Part shown: positions 23,286-35,227 of the stretch, piece after piece
Layout: each line of letters begins with the position of its first letter
How positions within the stretch are numbered: the first letter of the stretch is position 1
Origin: Solanum dulcamara
Lineage: Eukaryota > Streptophyta > Magnoliopsida > Solanales > Solanaceae
DNA length: 64,000 nucleotides
Assembly (NCBI RefSeq): GCF_947179165.1
Contig: NC_077243.1
Coordinates: forward strand, 10,815,001 to 10,879,000
Reading direction: 5' to 3'
Notes under the pieces: model-generated
What the model was told of the DNA's origin: nothing
The model's input: the letters and a program-made list of their open reading frames with translations, nothing else
The model's database searches: none
Made by a program: the position numbers and the translations under genes

Positions 23286-23562
23286 AATGAAAAACTATTG
23301 ACTTAGAATAGACTGGTAAAGTCTGTAGACTAGTATTGTCTAAAAGCATATACTATATATGACTAGAGAAGAATACCAAAGAATCTATAAACGAAGAATG
23401 AACAACTTTGATAAAGAAATGATCAATCAAATATTTGAACAAAAATAATGATAATGATAAAAATATTTATTAAAGAATCACGAAAATTTTAGAAACCAAA
23501 TTAGTAATAATATTAAATTGTCAAAGAAAGAAAATACTACATAATAATTTTTCCTGTTTAGA

Positions 23563-23852
23563 ATGAGAAAAATAAGAAAAAGAGATGTGCACAAACATGT
23601 GTGCACACACAAGTGATTTTTTCTTTTGAAAATGACAAAAATGGCAAAAAGAAAGACTGGGAAAACTAAACTTGTGTGAACGGCACACTAAAAACCAAAA
23701 ATACAGTTCATAAATGAAGCCTTACATCCGAGAAAAAGCTACCATCCAAATTTGTCTCAATCTGCAATAAAGCCTAATGAGTACCTAGTTTTTTCTCTCT
23801 CGTTCTTCCATTTCTCAGTTACATAGAAAAATCCGCTCCTCCACCAAAACCC
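23563..23852 (+). promoter_or_regulatory. Upstream region of NF-YC copy B
   Basis: Aligns with the orphan segment at 290-540. No strong TATA box is visible; 'cataaatga' near 23711 is the best candidate. A CT-rich leader (about 23790-23812) precedes the ATG. This promoter type differs from the P1-P5 type in front of copy A, so the two paralogues probably differ in expression. Confidence 0.45.
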
Positions 23853-24500
23853 ATGGAGAACAATTCTCATCAATCGGTTGAGGCTCAGTACGCTGGTAAC
23901 CCCTACCACCATTTCTTTCAGCAGCAGCAGCAGCAGCAGCAAGAACAGATGCAGATGTTCTGGAACCACCAGTTGCAGGAAATCAAGGAGCTGAACGATT
24001 TTAAGCATCACCAATTTCCCATTTCCCGTCTCAAGAGGATCATAAAATCTGATAAGAATGTCCTCAAGATCTCCACTGAAACACCCATTTTATTTTCTAA
24101 GGCATGTGAGCTTTTCATTCTGGAGCTCACCCTTCGTTCCTGGTTTCACGCCCAGGAAAACAAGCGTAGAACTTTGAAGAAGAACGACTTCACTGCCGCG
24201 ATTAGGCAGACTGAGATTTTCGATTTCCTTGTTGACGTCGTTCCTAGGGATGAGATCAATGAACAGGCTAATGGTTTTGGGCCTGGTATGGTGGGCTCCA
24301 GTGTAAGTGCTGTTCCGAACTATTATCCACTGATGGGACAGCCTGCTATGCCTGGGGTGATGATAGGAAGGCCTGCTGTGCCTGTGGTTGCTCCCTCTGT
24401 GTATGTCCAGCCTTCGTTGCAGGCATGGCAGGCTCCTGAAGATAATTCCTATGCTGGTGGATGGAACAGTGGACTGGGTAACCTTGATCGTCAAAGGTAA
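23853..24500 (+). CDS. Nuclear transcription factor Y subunit C-like protein (copy B)
   Basis: A 215-residue intact frame starting MENNSHQSVEAQYAG. A pure Gln run lies at residues 23-30. The histone-fold domain spans about 54-130: FPISRLKRIIKSDKN, then ISTETPILFSKACELF, then LTLRSWFHAQENKRRTL, then EIFDFLVDVVPRDE. The C-terminus is Gly/Pro/Met-rich with GQPAMPGVMIGRPAVPVV. HAQENKRRTL and VVPRDE are closer to typical plant NF-YC than copy A, while the NVLKISTETP segment is more divergent. Role by family: partner of NF-YB in the CCAAT-binding NF-Y complex in the nucleus. As in copy A, the last codons overlap a splice donor (24497) and the protein ends at the same place whether or not the intron is removed. 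Confidence 0.9.
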   Translation: MENNSHQSVEAQYAGNPYHHFFQQQQQQQQEQMQMFWNHQLQEIKELNDFKHHQFPISRLKRIIKSDKNVLKISTETPILFSKACELFILELTLRSWFHAQENKRRTLKKNDFTAAIRQTEIFDFLVDVVPRDEINEQANGFGPGMVGSSVSAVPNYYPLMGQPAMPGVMIGRPAVPVVAPSVYVQPSLQAWQAPEDNSYAGGWNSGLGNLDRQR

Positions 24501-26200
24501 CTTTGTCATTTCCTTAATTCACACTTTGGGTTACAAAAAAAAAATTAATTGGTCAAGTCCACTGCTTTCCATTTTCGTTAAAGGTGGTAACTTTCTTCTT
24601 TTCTGAGAAGTGACAAAGGGAATGTTTTCCGCTGGAGGGATTTGTCTCCATGGAAAAAATATTCACTAAGTTTCCGCTCAAGGGGTTTGTTGTTAAAACT
24701 GCAATATTTTGTTCTTTATTTTAATTTCACTCTATCAGATAGTAGCTACAAACATTTTCGCTTTCCATATGTTTGCCTTCTTGCATTTAGGGCAATCTTA
24801 GCTAAATTTGAGTTAAGTACTTGTATAATTTTGTGCATTCTATCTTTACTTATAAAAATAATTTTTTCCTGCAATCTCTCATCGATGTTGCAACATGGAG
24901 ATAGGAGCTGAATGTACAGTCTAGACTTTCATCAATCACTTCTTCTATATTTTGCATCAGTGGAGAATGATTTGGCATATCTGTATTTTGTGGTATCCAA
25001 ATTTAGAGCAATAGATTGATATGCTTTCACACATTTTTTTGATACTCTATACAATAAAGGAGTTCATGATTGATTCTCTTAATTGGAAATTACAAGTTCT
25101 CACAGCGGTAAACGTTATTGGTGTTAATGCCAAGATGGAGCAAAAGCATATGTTTCAATTTTCTTACCAATGCAATGATTATATATGCATGCTTGGGATA
25201 TGCCATCAATAACCGTTACCTATTATCCTGAGAAACAATTGATATCTGATGTCTTTATCGGTGTTGCAATGTACATCAGTAATTATTGGTCATGTTAATG
25301 CATATTGAACACGTGGCTGGTAGGTAAAGTAGGATTAAATTCGTTTCCAACCCCATCGCCTTAAGAGTATGTCTTATAGGAAAGTAAATCCAGAGCTAGT
25401 CCGAAGAACTAGGATAGTTGGATTGGTTAGCTATAACCATTTTTTTTCTCCTTTTCTGTCGTTTGCGTGAATGAAAAGAAAGAGAAACCAGGACGGCTAC
25501 GGTACCAAATATTTGGCACTTTACATGACAGTTAGCGCGCCAACGACTTTCTCTTCATGGTAGAAGAGTAGAAGCTCATCTATATATTTCCATAAACCGT
25601 GCCAGTAGGGGTTTTCCCACTTGGCTGGTTGGCGTTCATCTTCTGATGTGCGTCATGTGCCATGCTTGTTCTCATTACTCTATAAATTCATGTACGGCAT
25701 TTTATCATTTGATAGAGAAAATGCATGGGGAAATCTGATGTAGATTGTTTTTAGTCTATCTAGTTCATGGTGAATTTGCCACCATCCTTGTGCTTTCTTT
25801 CTTTGATGCTGAACTTATCATTGTAACCACCTCTATCCATTGCCCTATTTATTCCATCCCTCTCTAAATTGCTATTCATTAATCCTCTTGTATTCATGTT
25901 ATTTCACTCATTTGGAGCATGTCTTGATTGTTTGATATGATGTTGGCATCTTAGACTTTTATCAAAAAAAATGTTGGCATCTTAGTTCTTAGATAACATG
26001 ATTGCTATGGTTAAATGTGTAGTCTTAAAAAAAGTTCTTACTCCACAGTTATCTATTTATGAGTTGTAGTTCTTGATGTTGTTGTACTTGCGAGACTAGC
26101 AACTAATTTATCTGTTCATTATTTGTTTGCTGTAGTTCCTTATCATGGTTCTGTTTGAGGATACAAACATTCATATTTTTTCTATTTAATCTTGTTGCAG
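24497..26200 (+). other. Predicted 3' intron of NF-YC copy B
   Basis: Donor AG|GTAAC at 24497 and acceptor 'cttgttgcag' ending at 26200. After removal the stop is TAA at 26202-26204. It is collinear with the intron of copy A throughout, so the whole gene was copied at the DNA level rather than through RNA. Small frames inside are not conserved. Confidence 0.65.
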
Positions 26201-26430
26201 TTAACGATCATGTTTGCTGTTGATCCAGATGCTTAGTGAAGGCTACAGGTCCTTTCAAATAATGTGAATGCACCTAATTGTCTACTTTCCATGTATACTG
26301 GATTAACAGTAATGACTTGAATCCTGTCGTTTTGTCTGTATGAAACTATCTAATTTGTTAGAATGCTCATGGAGTTCTAGTTTTTGGTGTATAATAAACG
26401 TATCTTACTTATCGCATAACAATTGTGTTA
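26201..26430 (+). other. Predicted last exon and 3'UTR of NF-YC copy B
   Basis: Begins TTAACG after the acceptor and carries AATAAA at 26393-26398. Aligns with 9510-9745. From 26430 to 27340 the flank repeats 9745-10680, with one instead of two 45-bp units. Confidence 0.6.
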
Positions 26431-27341
26431 TGTTACTTTAATCAGTTCTCCTTCCCTTTAGTGTTTTGGCTATTGCTCCTTGCTATAGTGGTATGGTGGA
26501 GCCACCAAGGCTTATTGGTTATAGGATGATTAGTAAGCCTAGCAGGAAATTTGGCCTAGTGGTCAATGATGTAGGTGCGGAACTTAGTGACTAGGGTAAT
26601 TATGATTCCATTAATTCCATCATTTATGCAATCTCAACATAACGAAATTAGCTCAATTTTTTTGGCAAAGCTTGGATGGCACAATGAGTCTAATTTGTTA
26701 GATTAAAATCACATAGGCATGGATAGATCACTGAACCATAAACATGAATGCACTCTAATACATACTACCAGTTTCAAACTCAAAAGGTTAATGAGTATCC
26801 CTGTTGTTATGACTATGATATGTTTAAAAATAGGGGAGATTTAGGTTATGCGTTGTTTGCTCCATGACCCAAATAAACTTATGGTGAGTTGTCTCTTGAA
26901 CTAATAATTACTTTGACATATTTTGATCTGTTGAATTTGACCCAATCCACCCATTTGCCACTCCTACAATCATCTGTAATTCTTAATCATATGCCATGAT
27001 CACTATTTGTGGTAACATTATTACACTTTTAAAGAAATGGTGAGTGCATTTGTTCCTTCTCTATCTTACAAGTCTTGTCTGCTTCTGCCATTTCTTAGTG
27101 AATGTAAATAATAGCTTTAACATTAAGCAGTGTAGGAGGTTTTGCAAAAGACAATATTTTGTTATTCAGGTAATCATCACACAAATGGGAAAGGATCAGA
27201 TAAAGACAAGTAGTTGTAACTTACAGTTTTGAGTTAAACTTTTATTTTTTGACAGTATATGAGTGAGAAATTGATTTTCACTCTGATACAAAACAATGTT
27301 CCTTGCAGTTTAGGTTAATTAGATGACACAAATCAGAGTTA

Positions 27342-27731
27342 GAGCCCGTTTGGATGAGCTTAAAAAAAGTAACTTTTATGTATGAAGTGCTTTTAGAACT
27401 TTAAAGTGCTGAAAGTTATTTTTATAAATAAGCAGTTGAGTGTTTGGATAAAAGTGCTTAAATGAGGGAAATTAGGTGAATTTTAGGATTAAAAGAATAA
27501 AAATGGTAGTTTGGAATTTAGTTAAAATATAAGGGATATAAAAGTAATTTTCATGGTCAAAGAAAATGACTTTAAGCACTTAGAAAAAAAAAGTTAGAAA
27601 TCCTAACTTTTCATTTTTGACTGACTTTAAGAACTTTCTGGCTTAAAGTTAGCATTAGGCAAACACGTCCAAAAGCTGAAAAGGAGTTTTAAGTTGGTTT
27701 TGACCAACTTAAAGCCAATCCAAACGGGCTC
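27342..27731. mobile_element. PIF/Harbinger-type MITE
   Basis: A 390-bp element with inverted ends gagcccgtttggat and atccaaacgggctc, flanked by TTA on both sides (27339-27341 and 27732-27734). A 3-bp TTA/TAA target duplication is typical of PIF/Harbinger elements. It has no coding capacity. The corresponding site in copy A (about 10690) lacks it. Confidence 0.85.
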
Positions 27732-27779
27732 TTAATGGATTCTGCTGTCTTTGACCTTGTGCAGAAGCTTTGAGTAATA

Positions 27780-30100
27780 GATTTGAGATATTATGATGAG
27801 GTCAAATATGAATTCCTATCTATTCAAGAAAGTTTAATTATAGTAAAAAATTCAAAACTTTTCAGGGGATGTGATTTAAAAGCCGAAGAAAATATAATGA
27901 AGAAAATTTAGCAAGGAAAATTACAGTTAATGTAGCACTACTTTCTATTCAGCACTAGCAAAACATGGCTAAATCATATATATCATTATTAAAACTTTAT
28001 GCTAGATTCTTAATCATCAACTCAGTGCTAGCTTCATTGTCACTATGTTAGTTGGAAAAAAGTTAAAGTTAAATGAAAACTAAGTACTTTATTCTTGAAA
28101 ATGAGGAAAAAGAAGAACATCATTAATAGTATTTTCAATTTGATATTCAAAAAATAGAAAAGGAAGATAGTAGATGGTGATCTGAATATTTGTATTTGCA
28201 CCTTCATCAAAAGATCAATATTAGTATTTGCACCTTCACAAAAATACCAAGAACCTAAATGTTCAACACTAATTTTTTCCCCCTAATTTCCTTCCTTGTG
28301 TTTTTATAGTAAGAAAGTCAAAGTTAACAATTTCTGAATTATATTTTAGAAATTATGATGAAGTCAAATATGAATTCTTATCTATTCATGGAAGTATTAT
28401 TATAGTATGAAATTCAAAAAAATTCTAAGATGTGATTTAAAAGATTGAAGAAAATATAAGGAAGAAAATTTAGCCACGAAAATCACAGTTAATGTATATA
28501 GGCCAACTCTCTGTTCAACTGTAGCAAAACATGGCTAAATCATATATTAGACATTAGAACTTAACAATTGATTCTTAATCAACAACTCAGAGCTAACTTC
28601 ATTGTCACTATGTTTGTTGAAAAATTTAAAGTAAATGAAAACTAAGGACTTCATTCTTGAAACAGTGTTGTCAAAGGCGCGCATAAGCGCGCTTAAGCGA
28701 GGCTCAAAACGTGTTGACCACTTCGCCTCGCTTAATGTGTGCTTCAGTGTCGTCATCAAGGTTCTAAGACATACTTTTCCTTACCAATGAATATTTTCTA
28801 AAGAGACAACAATAAACAATCGATATTTCACTTTATCATAATTATTTTTCAATTTCTTTGTTCATATATTTGACATTCATGCTTATAAATTATTAGTCTT
28901 TGACTAAACATATATATATTTGTAGTTTTTTCTTCCTTTGTGCACGCTTTTTTTTCATTAAAGCCCATGATTTATTTGCACTTAAATCCTCAACGCATCT
29001 TAGAGCTTATTGCGCTTTTTGCTTTTGATAACACTGTTTTGAAAAAGGAGAAAAAACGAACAACCTCATAAATAATATTTTCAATTTTATATTCAAAATA
29101 TAGAATATGAAGTTAGTAGATGCTGATCTGAATATTTGTATTTGCACCTTCACCAAAAAACCAAGAACCTAAATGTTCAACACTAATTTTTTTTCTTATT
29201 TACTTGCATTCTTTTAGTAAGAAAGTCAAAATTAACTAAATTTGAAATATATTTAAGATATTATGATGAAGTCAAATATGAATTCCTATTATTTATTCAT
29301 GAAAATATAATTGTAGTCTAAAATTCAAAATTTTTCTCAAAATGTGATTTAAAAGAGCGAAGAAAATTTAGCTAGGTATTCCAGTTAATGTATATAGCTT
29401 AACTCTCTATTCAACAGTACCAAAACGTGGCTAAATCATATCATATATCAACCATTAAAACTCTACAATTAATTCTAATCAACAATTCAGAGCTAATTTC
29501 ATTGTCACTGTATTAGTTGAAAAAGTTCATTCTTGGAAAAAGGAGGAAATTGTAAAACCTCATAAATAGTATTTTTGATATTCAAAAAATATCAAGTGAA
29601 GTTAGTAGATGGTTATCTGATTATTAGTATTTGCACTTTCACCCAAAAATCAAGATTTTAAAATCTTCTATACTAATTTTTTTTTATTTGCTTGTGTTCT
29701 TATAGTTACAAAGTCAAAGTTAATTAATTAAATTTAAAATAGATTTTAGATATTACGATGACGTCAAATATTAAGTCCTATCTATTCAAAGAAGTAAATT
29801 TTTAATAGTTTGAAATTCATTATTTTTCTCAGGATGTGATTTAAAAGATCCAAGAAAATATAAGGAAAAAAATTAGCAAGGAAATTTACGGTTGATGTAT
29901 ATAGCTCAACTCTTTGTTCAAAAGTAGTACATGACTAAATCATGTATATCAGTCATTAAAACTTTACATTAGATTCTTAATCTTCAACTCAATGCTATCT
30001 TCTTTGTCACTATGTTAGTTGAAAATGTTAAGGTAAATGAAGACTAAGGACTTCATTCTTTAAAAAGGAGGGAAAAAAACTACATAGATACTTCCCTTGT
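27780..30100 (+). repeat. Array B of ~500-bp repeats downstream of NF-YC copy B
   Basis: Copies of the ~500-bp unit start near 27932, 28495, 29390 and 29898, with a partial unit before. They share the unit landmarks of the array at 10740-15030. One unit is split by the hAT-type MITE at 28664-29036. No gene is visible. Confidence 0.75.
28664..29036. mobile_element. hAT-type MITE
   Basis: A 373-bp element. Its ends, cagtgttgtcaaaggcg and the complement of cttttgataacactg, are inverted repeats. The 8-bp flanks tcttgaaa (28656-28663) and ttttgaaa (29037-29044) match at seven of eight positions, as expected for a hAT target duplication. It splits a unit of the ~500-bp array cleanly. The 28547-28759 frame crosses its edge and is not a gene. 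Confidence 0.85.
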
Positions 30101-30109
30101 TTTAATTTG

Positions 30110-31305
30110 TTTGTCTTAAATTTTTTTTAGTTTGTTTAAAAAAGAATATCTATTTCCCTTTTTAGCAATTGTTCAATTCTAACTTTCCATATAAATTATG
30201 ATTCCATTATTTATGTAATCTCAACATAATTAACTTAGCACAATTTTTTTTGCAAAGCTTGGATCGCACAATTAGTCTAATTTGTTAAATTAAAATCACA
30301 TCAACATAGATAAATCACTGAATCATAAACATGGGTGCAGAATAATACATACTAGCAGTGAGACTGACATTACTCAATGTTCTATCAAGTATAGTCATCT
30401 GCTGTTGAACCCTGTGCATGTCTCTGAGAAAGTGAAAGTGATGTTGAGTCGTGATACCTACACAGACATCAGGTACTCATTTTCAACACCTATAGGTTTC
30501 GCGTTGCTTCAGTCCCTCGGATTGTCCATTTATACAAGTAGTTTGTTTCTCAATAAACGCTTTTGTGGCGTGTACCCCTTCGATGTATAATTATAATCTG
30601 AGGTTTGTAGTTTGTAGTTTGTACATACTAGTGTAGAACACTTTGAAATCCCTATAAAAAGCTTGTAAAGTTGTTGGATGTAGCATTGCACAAGAAAGCT
30701 ACATAAAAAGCCCTCTGAATATGTACTTCCTGGCATGTTTTATGTCCATACATCCTGGCCTGGGAGCCTCGTTCGCCTTTGGTACTTCAGTTAGATCTTC
30801 TACATGCGATGAGAGGCACCAGATACTCAGCGGAATAATCGAGAGGTGTGTGTGAGGTGGCATGTTTCCCTTAACTATACATTGTATGTAAATGTTTGAA
30901 TATATTATATGTAAATGCTTTTCGAACAAATCACTTATTTTTCTGATTTTTTTTCCAAAAAAAAAACATTTTTTAAAATGACTCGCTTTCTTTTTAAGTA
31001 AATTTCAAAAAGAATAACACATTTTTATATTTAGTAAAAAATTGAAACAGAGTAATTTTTTAAAATCATGGGGCATATTAAGGGGCAACTAATTCCAAAA
31101 AATCATGTTTGAGGGGTAATTAAGACTTCTCATAGTTTACGGGGGTAAATAGTTTCAAGAATCTTTGTTTGAGGGGGTAATTAAGACTTCTCGTAGTTTA
31201 GGTGTGCATTTGATAAAGTATGCCAAGTTTAAGAGTGATTTTAACTATTAACTCATTCAAATATTAGGAACAAGCTATTATAATTAAAAAGATCAGTAGA
31301 CACAT
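30110..31305. other. Flank with a partial NF-YC 3'-flank copy and unexplained sequence
   Basis: 30180-30350 repeats part of the NF-YC 3' flank ('gcaaagcttggatcgcaca', 'aaacatgggtgca'). 30350-30930 is less AT-rich and holds a 61-codon frame (30405-30590) plus overlapping reverse frames; none has a motif I recognise. 31060-31250 has two similar units around 'gggtaattaagacttctc'. Confidence 0.4.
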
Positions 31306-31985
31306 ATATTTGATGTATGCAAAATTTGAAAGTCCAGAAGTTATTGAGATGCCAAAAGAAGTACTAGGAGTCGATTGTAAGTAGTTACAAGGGGAATGAA
31401 AAAGGAGCTATCTATGCCAATTTCTCATTAATGGTTTTTGAACATCATTAACTGTTGCCTTGTTAGGTCATATATTTTTTACTATCATTTTGAAGCTACA
31501 ACTATTACGCTAATACTCTTCACAAATTGTCATTTCATCATTGACAAACTTGAGATTTTCCGTTTCAGTTAAGATCGGTTCTGGATCATGGACCTATTCA
31601 TAAGTTTACGCAACTAATCAATCACGTCTGAAATATTTTGAGACTAATCTTTTCAATTCAAGTTATATGTCTGTTTAACTTTGTTTTCTGAGGTTCAAAG
31701 GAAGCATGAATTGCTCGTTAGGTCTATGAGATTTTCTTCTATAACTTACATATGCACCATAACCCTATCTTATAAAGTGAAACACAATATTTAGAGTTGA
31801 TGCAGCTAATGTTGATCCTGCATCAACCATTGTATATAATGTACCTGTTCTAGCTAGCTAGCACATCTACGACTCTATGTATAATAATGTTAATAAAGCT
31901 ACAAACACTACCATTGTTAAAATGACTAAAGTTTAGGGCTCCAGCCATGGACTCAATTGGATGAAAATCCATCATTTTTTTAGTG
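31306..31985 (+). pseudogene. Detached 3' end of a B3-domain gene plus its 3' flank
   Basis: 31306-31400 matches the last codons and early 3'UTR of the fused B3 gene (50285-50380): 'tttgatgta-g-aaaat-tga', 'aagtccagaagt', 'gatgccaaaagaa', 'gttacaaggggaatga'. Collinearity continues through the flank ('catttcatcat', 'ggaagcatgaattgc', 'ccctgcatcaacc') to the satellite. The upstream exons are absent, so this is probably the 3' end of copy 0, separated from it by the NF-YC B block, or a separate broken copy. Confidence 0.7.
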
Positions 31986-34390
31986 TGCCTCATGGACAAC
32001 TGTGTTCATACACAACTCTAATTTTCGATTATTAATTTCAACTTGAATACAAATATTTATTTTTTCTTTTTCAAATTTCACAATTTTATATCCAAACGCC
32101 ACATATAAAATTTGTGCATGTGTATTAAGCATGCCATAGAGAGATAATCATATATAATCCTACAAATATTGACTCAATTTATATTATATTCAGACACAAC
32201 TATAATTTTTGAATATCATTTTCAATCGAAAAAAAATACAATTTTTTTCTATTTCAAATTTCACAATTTTATGTTCAAACACCACTGATAAAAGTCTTGC
32301 AAGTATAATGGACGTGCCACATAGAGATTATCGTAATCCTAAGAATATTGACTCAATTTATATTATATTCATAAAAAAACTCTAATTTTCAAATATCATT
32401 TTAAACTTGAAAACAAATACTAATTTTTTTCTTTTACAAATTTCATATTTTTTTATGTTCAAACACCATCGATAGAAGTCGCGCACGTGTAATGGATAAT
32501 CCTAAGAATATTGACTCAATTTATATTATATCCATTCAAAACTCTAATTTTTGAACATCATTTCCAACTTGAAAACAAATACTAATTTTTTCTTTTTTCA
32601 AATTTCAATATTTTTATGTCTAAACGCCACTAACAAAAGTTGTGCACGTATATTGGGGATGCCACATAGAGAGTATTGTAATCCTACGAATATTGTCTCA
32701 AATTATATTATGTCCATATAAAACTCTAATTTTCGAATATCATATTCAACTTAAAAATAGATATAATTTTTTTCTCTGTCTAACTTCACAGTTTTATTTC
32801 CTAACGCCACTAATAAAAGTTGTGCATGTGTATTAGATTGTCAAATAGAGATTACAATTCTACTGATATTGAGTCAATATATATTATATTCCTACACAAT
32901 TCTATTTTTCAAGTATAATTTTCAACTTAAATACAAACACTTCTTTTTTCTTTTTAAAATTTCACAATTTTTATTTCCAAAGGTCATTAATAAAAGTTGT
33001 GCACGTGTATTGGGTGTACCATATAGAGAAAATCGTGATCATACTAATATTAACTCAATTTATATTATGTTTATACACAACTCTTTTGCTTGTTCTCACT
33101 ATGTTGTTTCTATGTTTTCACATTTCACCTTTTTTATGCAACACTTGCTAATAAAATTGGTGAAAGTGTATCACATGTAGAATTTCACAATTTTATGTTC
33201 AAACGCACTGATAGAAGTTGTGCAAGTATATAGGGTGTGCCATATAGAGATTATCGTAATCCTACTAATATTGACTCTATTAATATTATGTTCATAGAAA
33301 ATCACTACATCGAAAATGATTTTCAGCGGCAATTAATTAATGGCAATAACTTAATTGCCATTAAAAATGTCTTTTTAGAGGCAATTAATATTCTTTGTAA
33401 ATGTCGCTAAAGCCTATAGCGACATTGGATCTAATGACAATTAACTAATGCCGGTAAAGGTTTTAACACTCTTTGTTAATGTGTACATTTATTGCCGCTA
33501 AAAGTTGTTTTTGTTGTAGTGAACTGTAATTTTCAAATATCATTTTCAACTTGAAAACAAATACTATTTTTTTTCTTTTAAAATTTTCACAATTTTTATG
33601 TCCAAACGCCACTAATAAAAGTTGTACAGATATATTGGGTGGGCCACATATAGATTATCAAGTCCTATCAATTTTGACTCAATTTATATTATGTTCACAC
33701 ACAACTCAAATTTTCAATTGTCATTTTTAACTTGAAAACACATACTTTTTTTTTCTTTTTTCAAATTCCGCAATTTTTATGTCCAAACATCACTATAAAA
33801 GTGGTGCACGTGTATTAGGTGTGCCATATAGACGGTATCATAATCCTACTAATATTGACTCAATATATATTATATTCATACACAACTTTAATTTTTGAAT
33901 ATCATTTTCAATTTTAAAACAAATACAATTTTTTATCTTTTTCAAATTTCATAATTTTTATGTCCTACCGCCATTAATAAAATTAAAGTTGTGCACTTGT
34001 ATTGGATATGCGACATAGAGAGAATCACGATCATACTAATATTGACTCAATTTTATATTATGTTCATACCCAACTCTGATTTTTTAATATCATTTTTAAC
34101 CTAAAAATAATTAATAGTTTTTTAAATTTCTTTTCCAAATTTCACGTGTTTTATGTGCAAACACCACTAGAAAAAGTTGTGCACGTGTATAGAATGTGCC
34201 ACATAGAGTATCGTAATCCTACTAATATTGACTCAATTTTGTCATGTTCATACACAACTCTTTTGATTTCTCTCACTCTGTTGTTTCCAATGTTTTCAAA
34301 TTTCACATTTCTTATGCAACACTTGCTAATGAAATTGGTGCACATGTATCTTATGTAGAGATTACTATAATCCTACTGATATTGACTCAC
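31985..34390 (+). repeat. ~180-bp satellite array
   Basis: A unit of about 180 bp recurs. The landmark 'gactcaatttatattatgtt' or variants occurs near 32171, 32350, 32514, 32695, 32871, 33052, 33272, 33677, 33857, 34043 and 34228, with spacing of 156-220 bp apart from one gap explained by a 219-bp insertion. Other unit landmarks are 'gtgcacgtgtattgg', 'catagagattatcgtaatcctac', 'aatatcattttcaacttg' and 'tccaaacgccactaataaaag'. Single units recur at 50960-51110 and 56265-56345. Short frames in it are artefacts. Confidence 0.85.
33303..33521. mobile_element. CACTA-like MITE inside the satellite
   Basis: A 219-bp element starting CACTACA and ending TGTAGTG, with subterminal 'cggcaattaa' and 'ttgccgctaaaag' repeats in opposite orientations. 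The flanking triplets (aat and aac) are nearly alike. It explains the one oversized gap in the satellite. CACTA superfamily is inferred from the ends and the 3-bp flank. Confidence 0.7.
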
Positions 34391-34400
34391 CATAAATGCC

Positions 34401-34536
34401 TATATATAGACAAATAAAAAGAGCAAAAAGTATGTTTTGTTGGATAGTGTAACGGAGAAAGCTTTGCTATTTAACCAAAGTGGAAAACTGAGAGTTTTGC
34501 TTGTTCTCACTCTACTCTTTCCTCTATTTTCAGACG
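34401..34536 (+). promoter_or_regulatory. Promoter and leader exon of the fused B3 gene
   Basis: TATA box tatatata at 34401-34408, then a leader from about 34430 ending at the donor CAGACG|GTACTA (34537). The same organisation occurs at 56340-56504 for the next B3 gene ('acaaataaaa', 'gaaagctttgct', 'gttttgcttg', 'cctct-ttc-ag'). It lies right at the end of the satellite array. No ATG-initiated frame of note is present in the leader. Confidence 0.55.
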
Positions 34537-35227
34537 GTACTAATTTTTCTTCTCCTTTATTTTTTCAATTTCGATCCTCGTCATGTGTGTATCAGACTAG
34601 AAATCTGTGTGTTTTGCTCGTTGTTTAGGCGTTTTCAAATGGTATTAATTTGGACTTCTATCTCTGTATCTTTTCTATGATTTTAAGTTGCTCTAAACTG
34701 TTAATAGCCAGGATTTGCAAAAAAAAGAAGAAGGGTTATGTAGAAAACATAATGATTTGAGTGATGAAAAATGGAAGGATCATGGTTGCATCAACACATC
34801 GATTCGATCAACAACATTTATTGTATCTGCTTTGATTTTTAATGTAGCTCATGTGTGATAGCATGTGATTTTTAAATAACTAAAGAAAGGAGAACTACAC
34901 TAATTTTTCTTTTTCAAAATGATGGGAGATTTATTTATTTTTGGCACAAGTCATAGTGATTGCATTAGAAGCAGTTTACAAACGAATAATACAGGAATTA
35001 TATTGAGAGTTAAACCACATGATATTAGAGTATTTTCTTAAAATGTTATTAATTATAAATAGTTTTATGTGTCCATGAGTGCATACATAACATAAATATA
35101 CATACATGTGTGTATAAAAAGTTGTGGTGAGTTCCTAAATTTATTTTCTATATATGTTATAGAAAAATCAGATTGCATTTAATAAGTGCATTTGTTGATG
35201 TGCCATTATTTTTCTATTAGTCAGTGT

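Noticed and set aside
24090..24509. 139-codon reverse-strand frame over NF-YC copy B (and similar frames at 3176-3514 and 7133-7330)
   Set aside because: Antisense shadows of the NF-YC coding region; the forward strand carries the conserved domain.
30405..30590. 61-codon forward frame as a small gene
   Set aside because: Starts MNPVHVSEKVKVMLSR but shows no known domain and overlaps reverse frames; evidence is too thin.
32642..34358. Several 60-100-codon frames
   Set aside because: They lie in the ~180-bp satellite and change frame from unit to unit.
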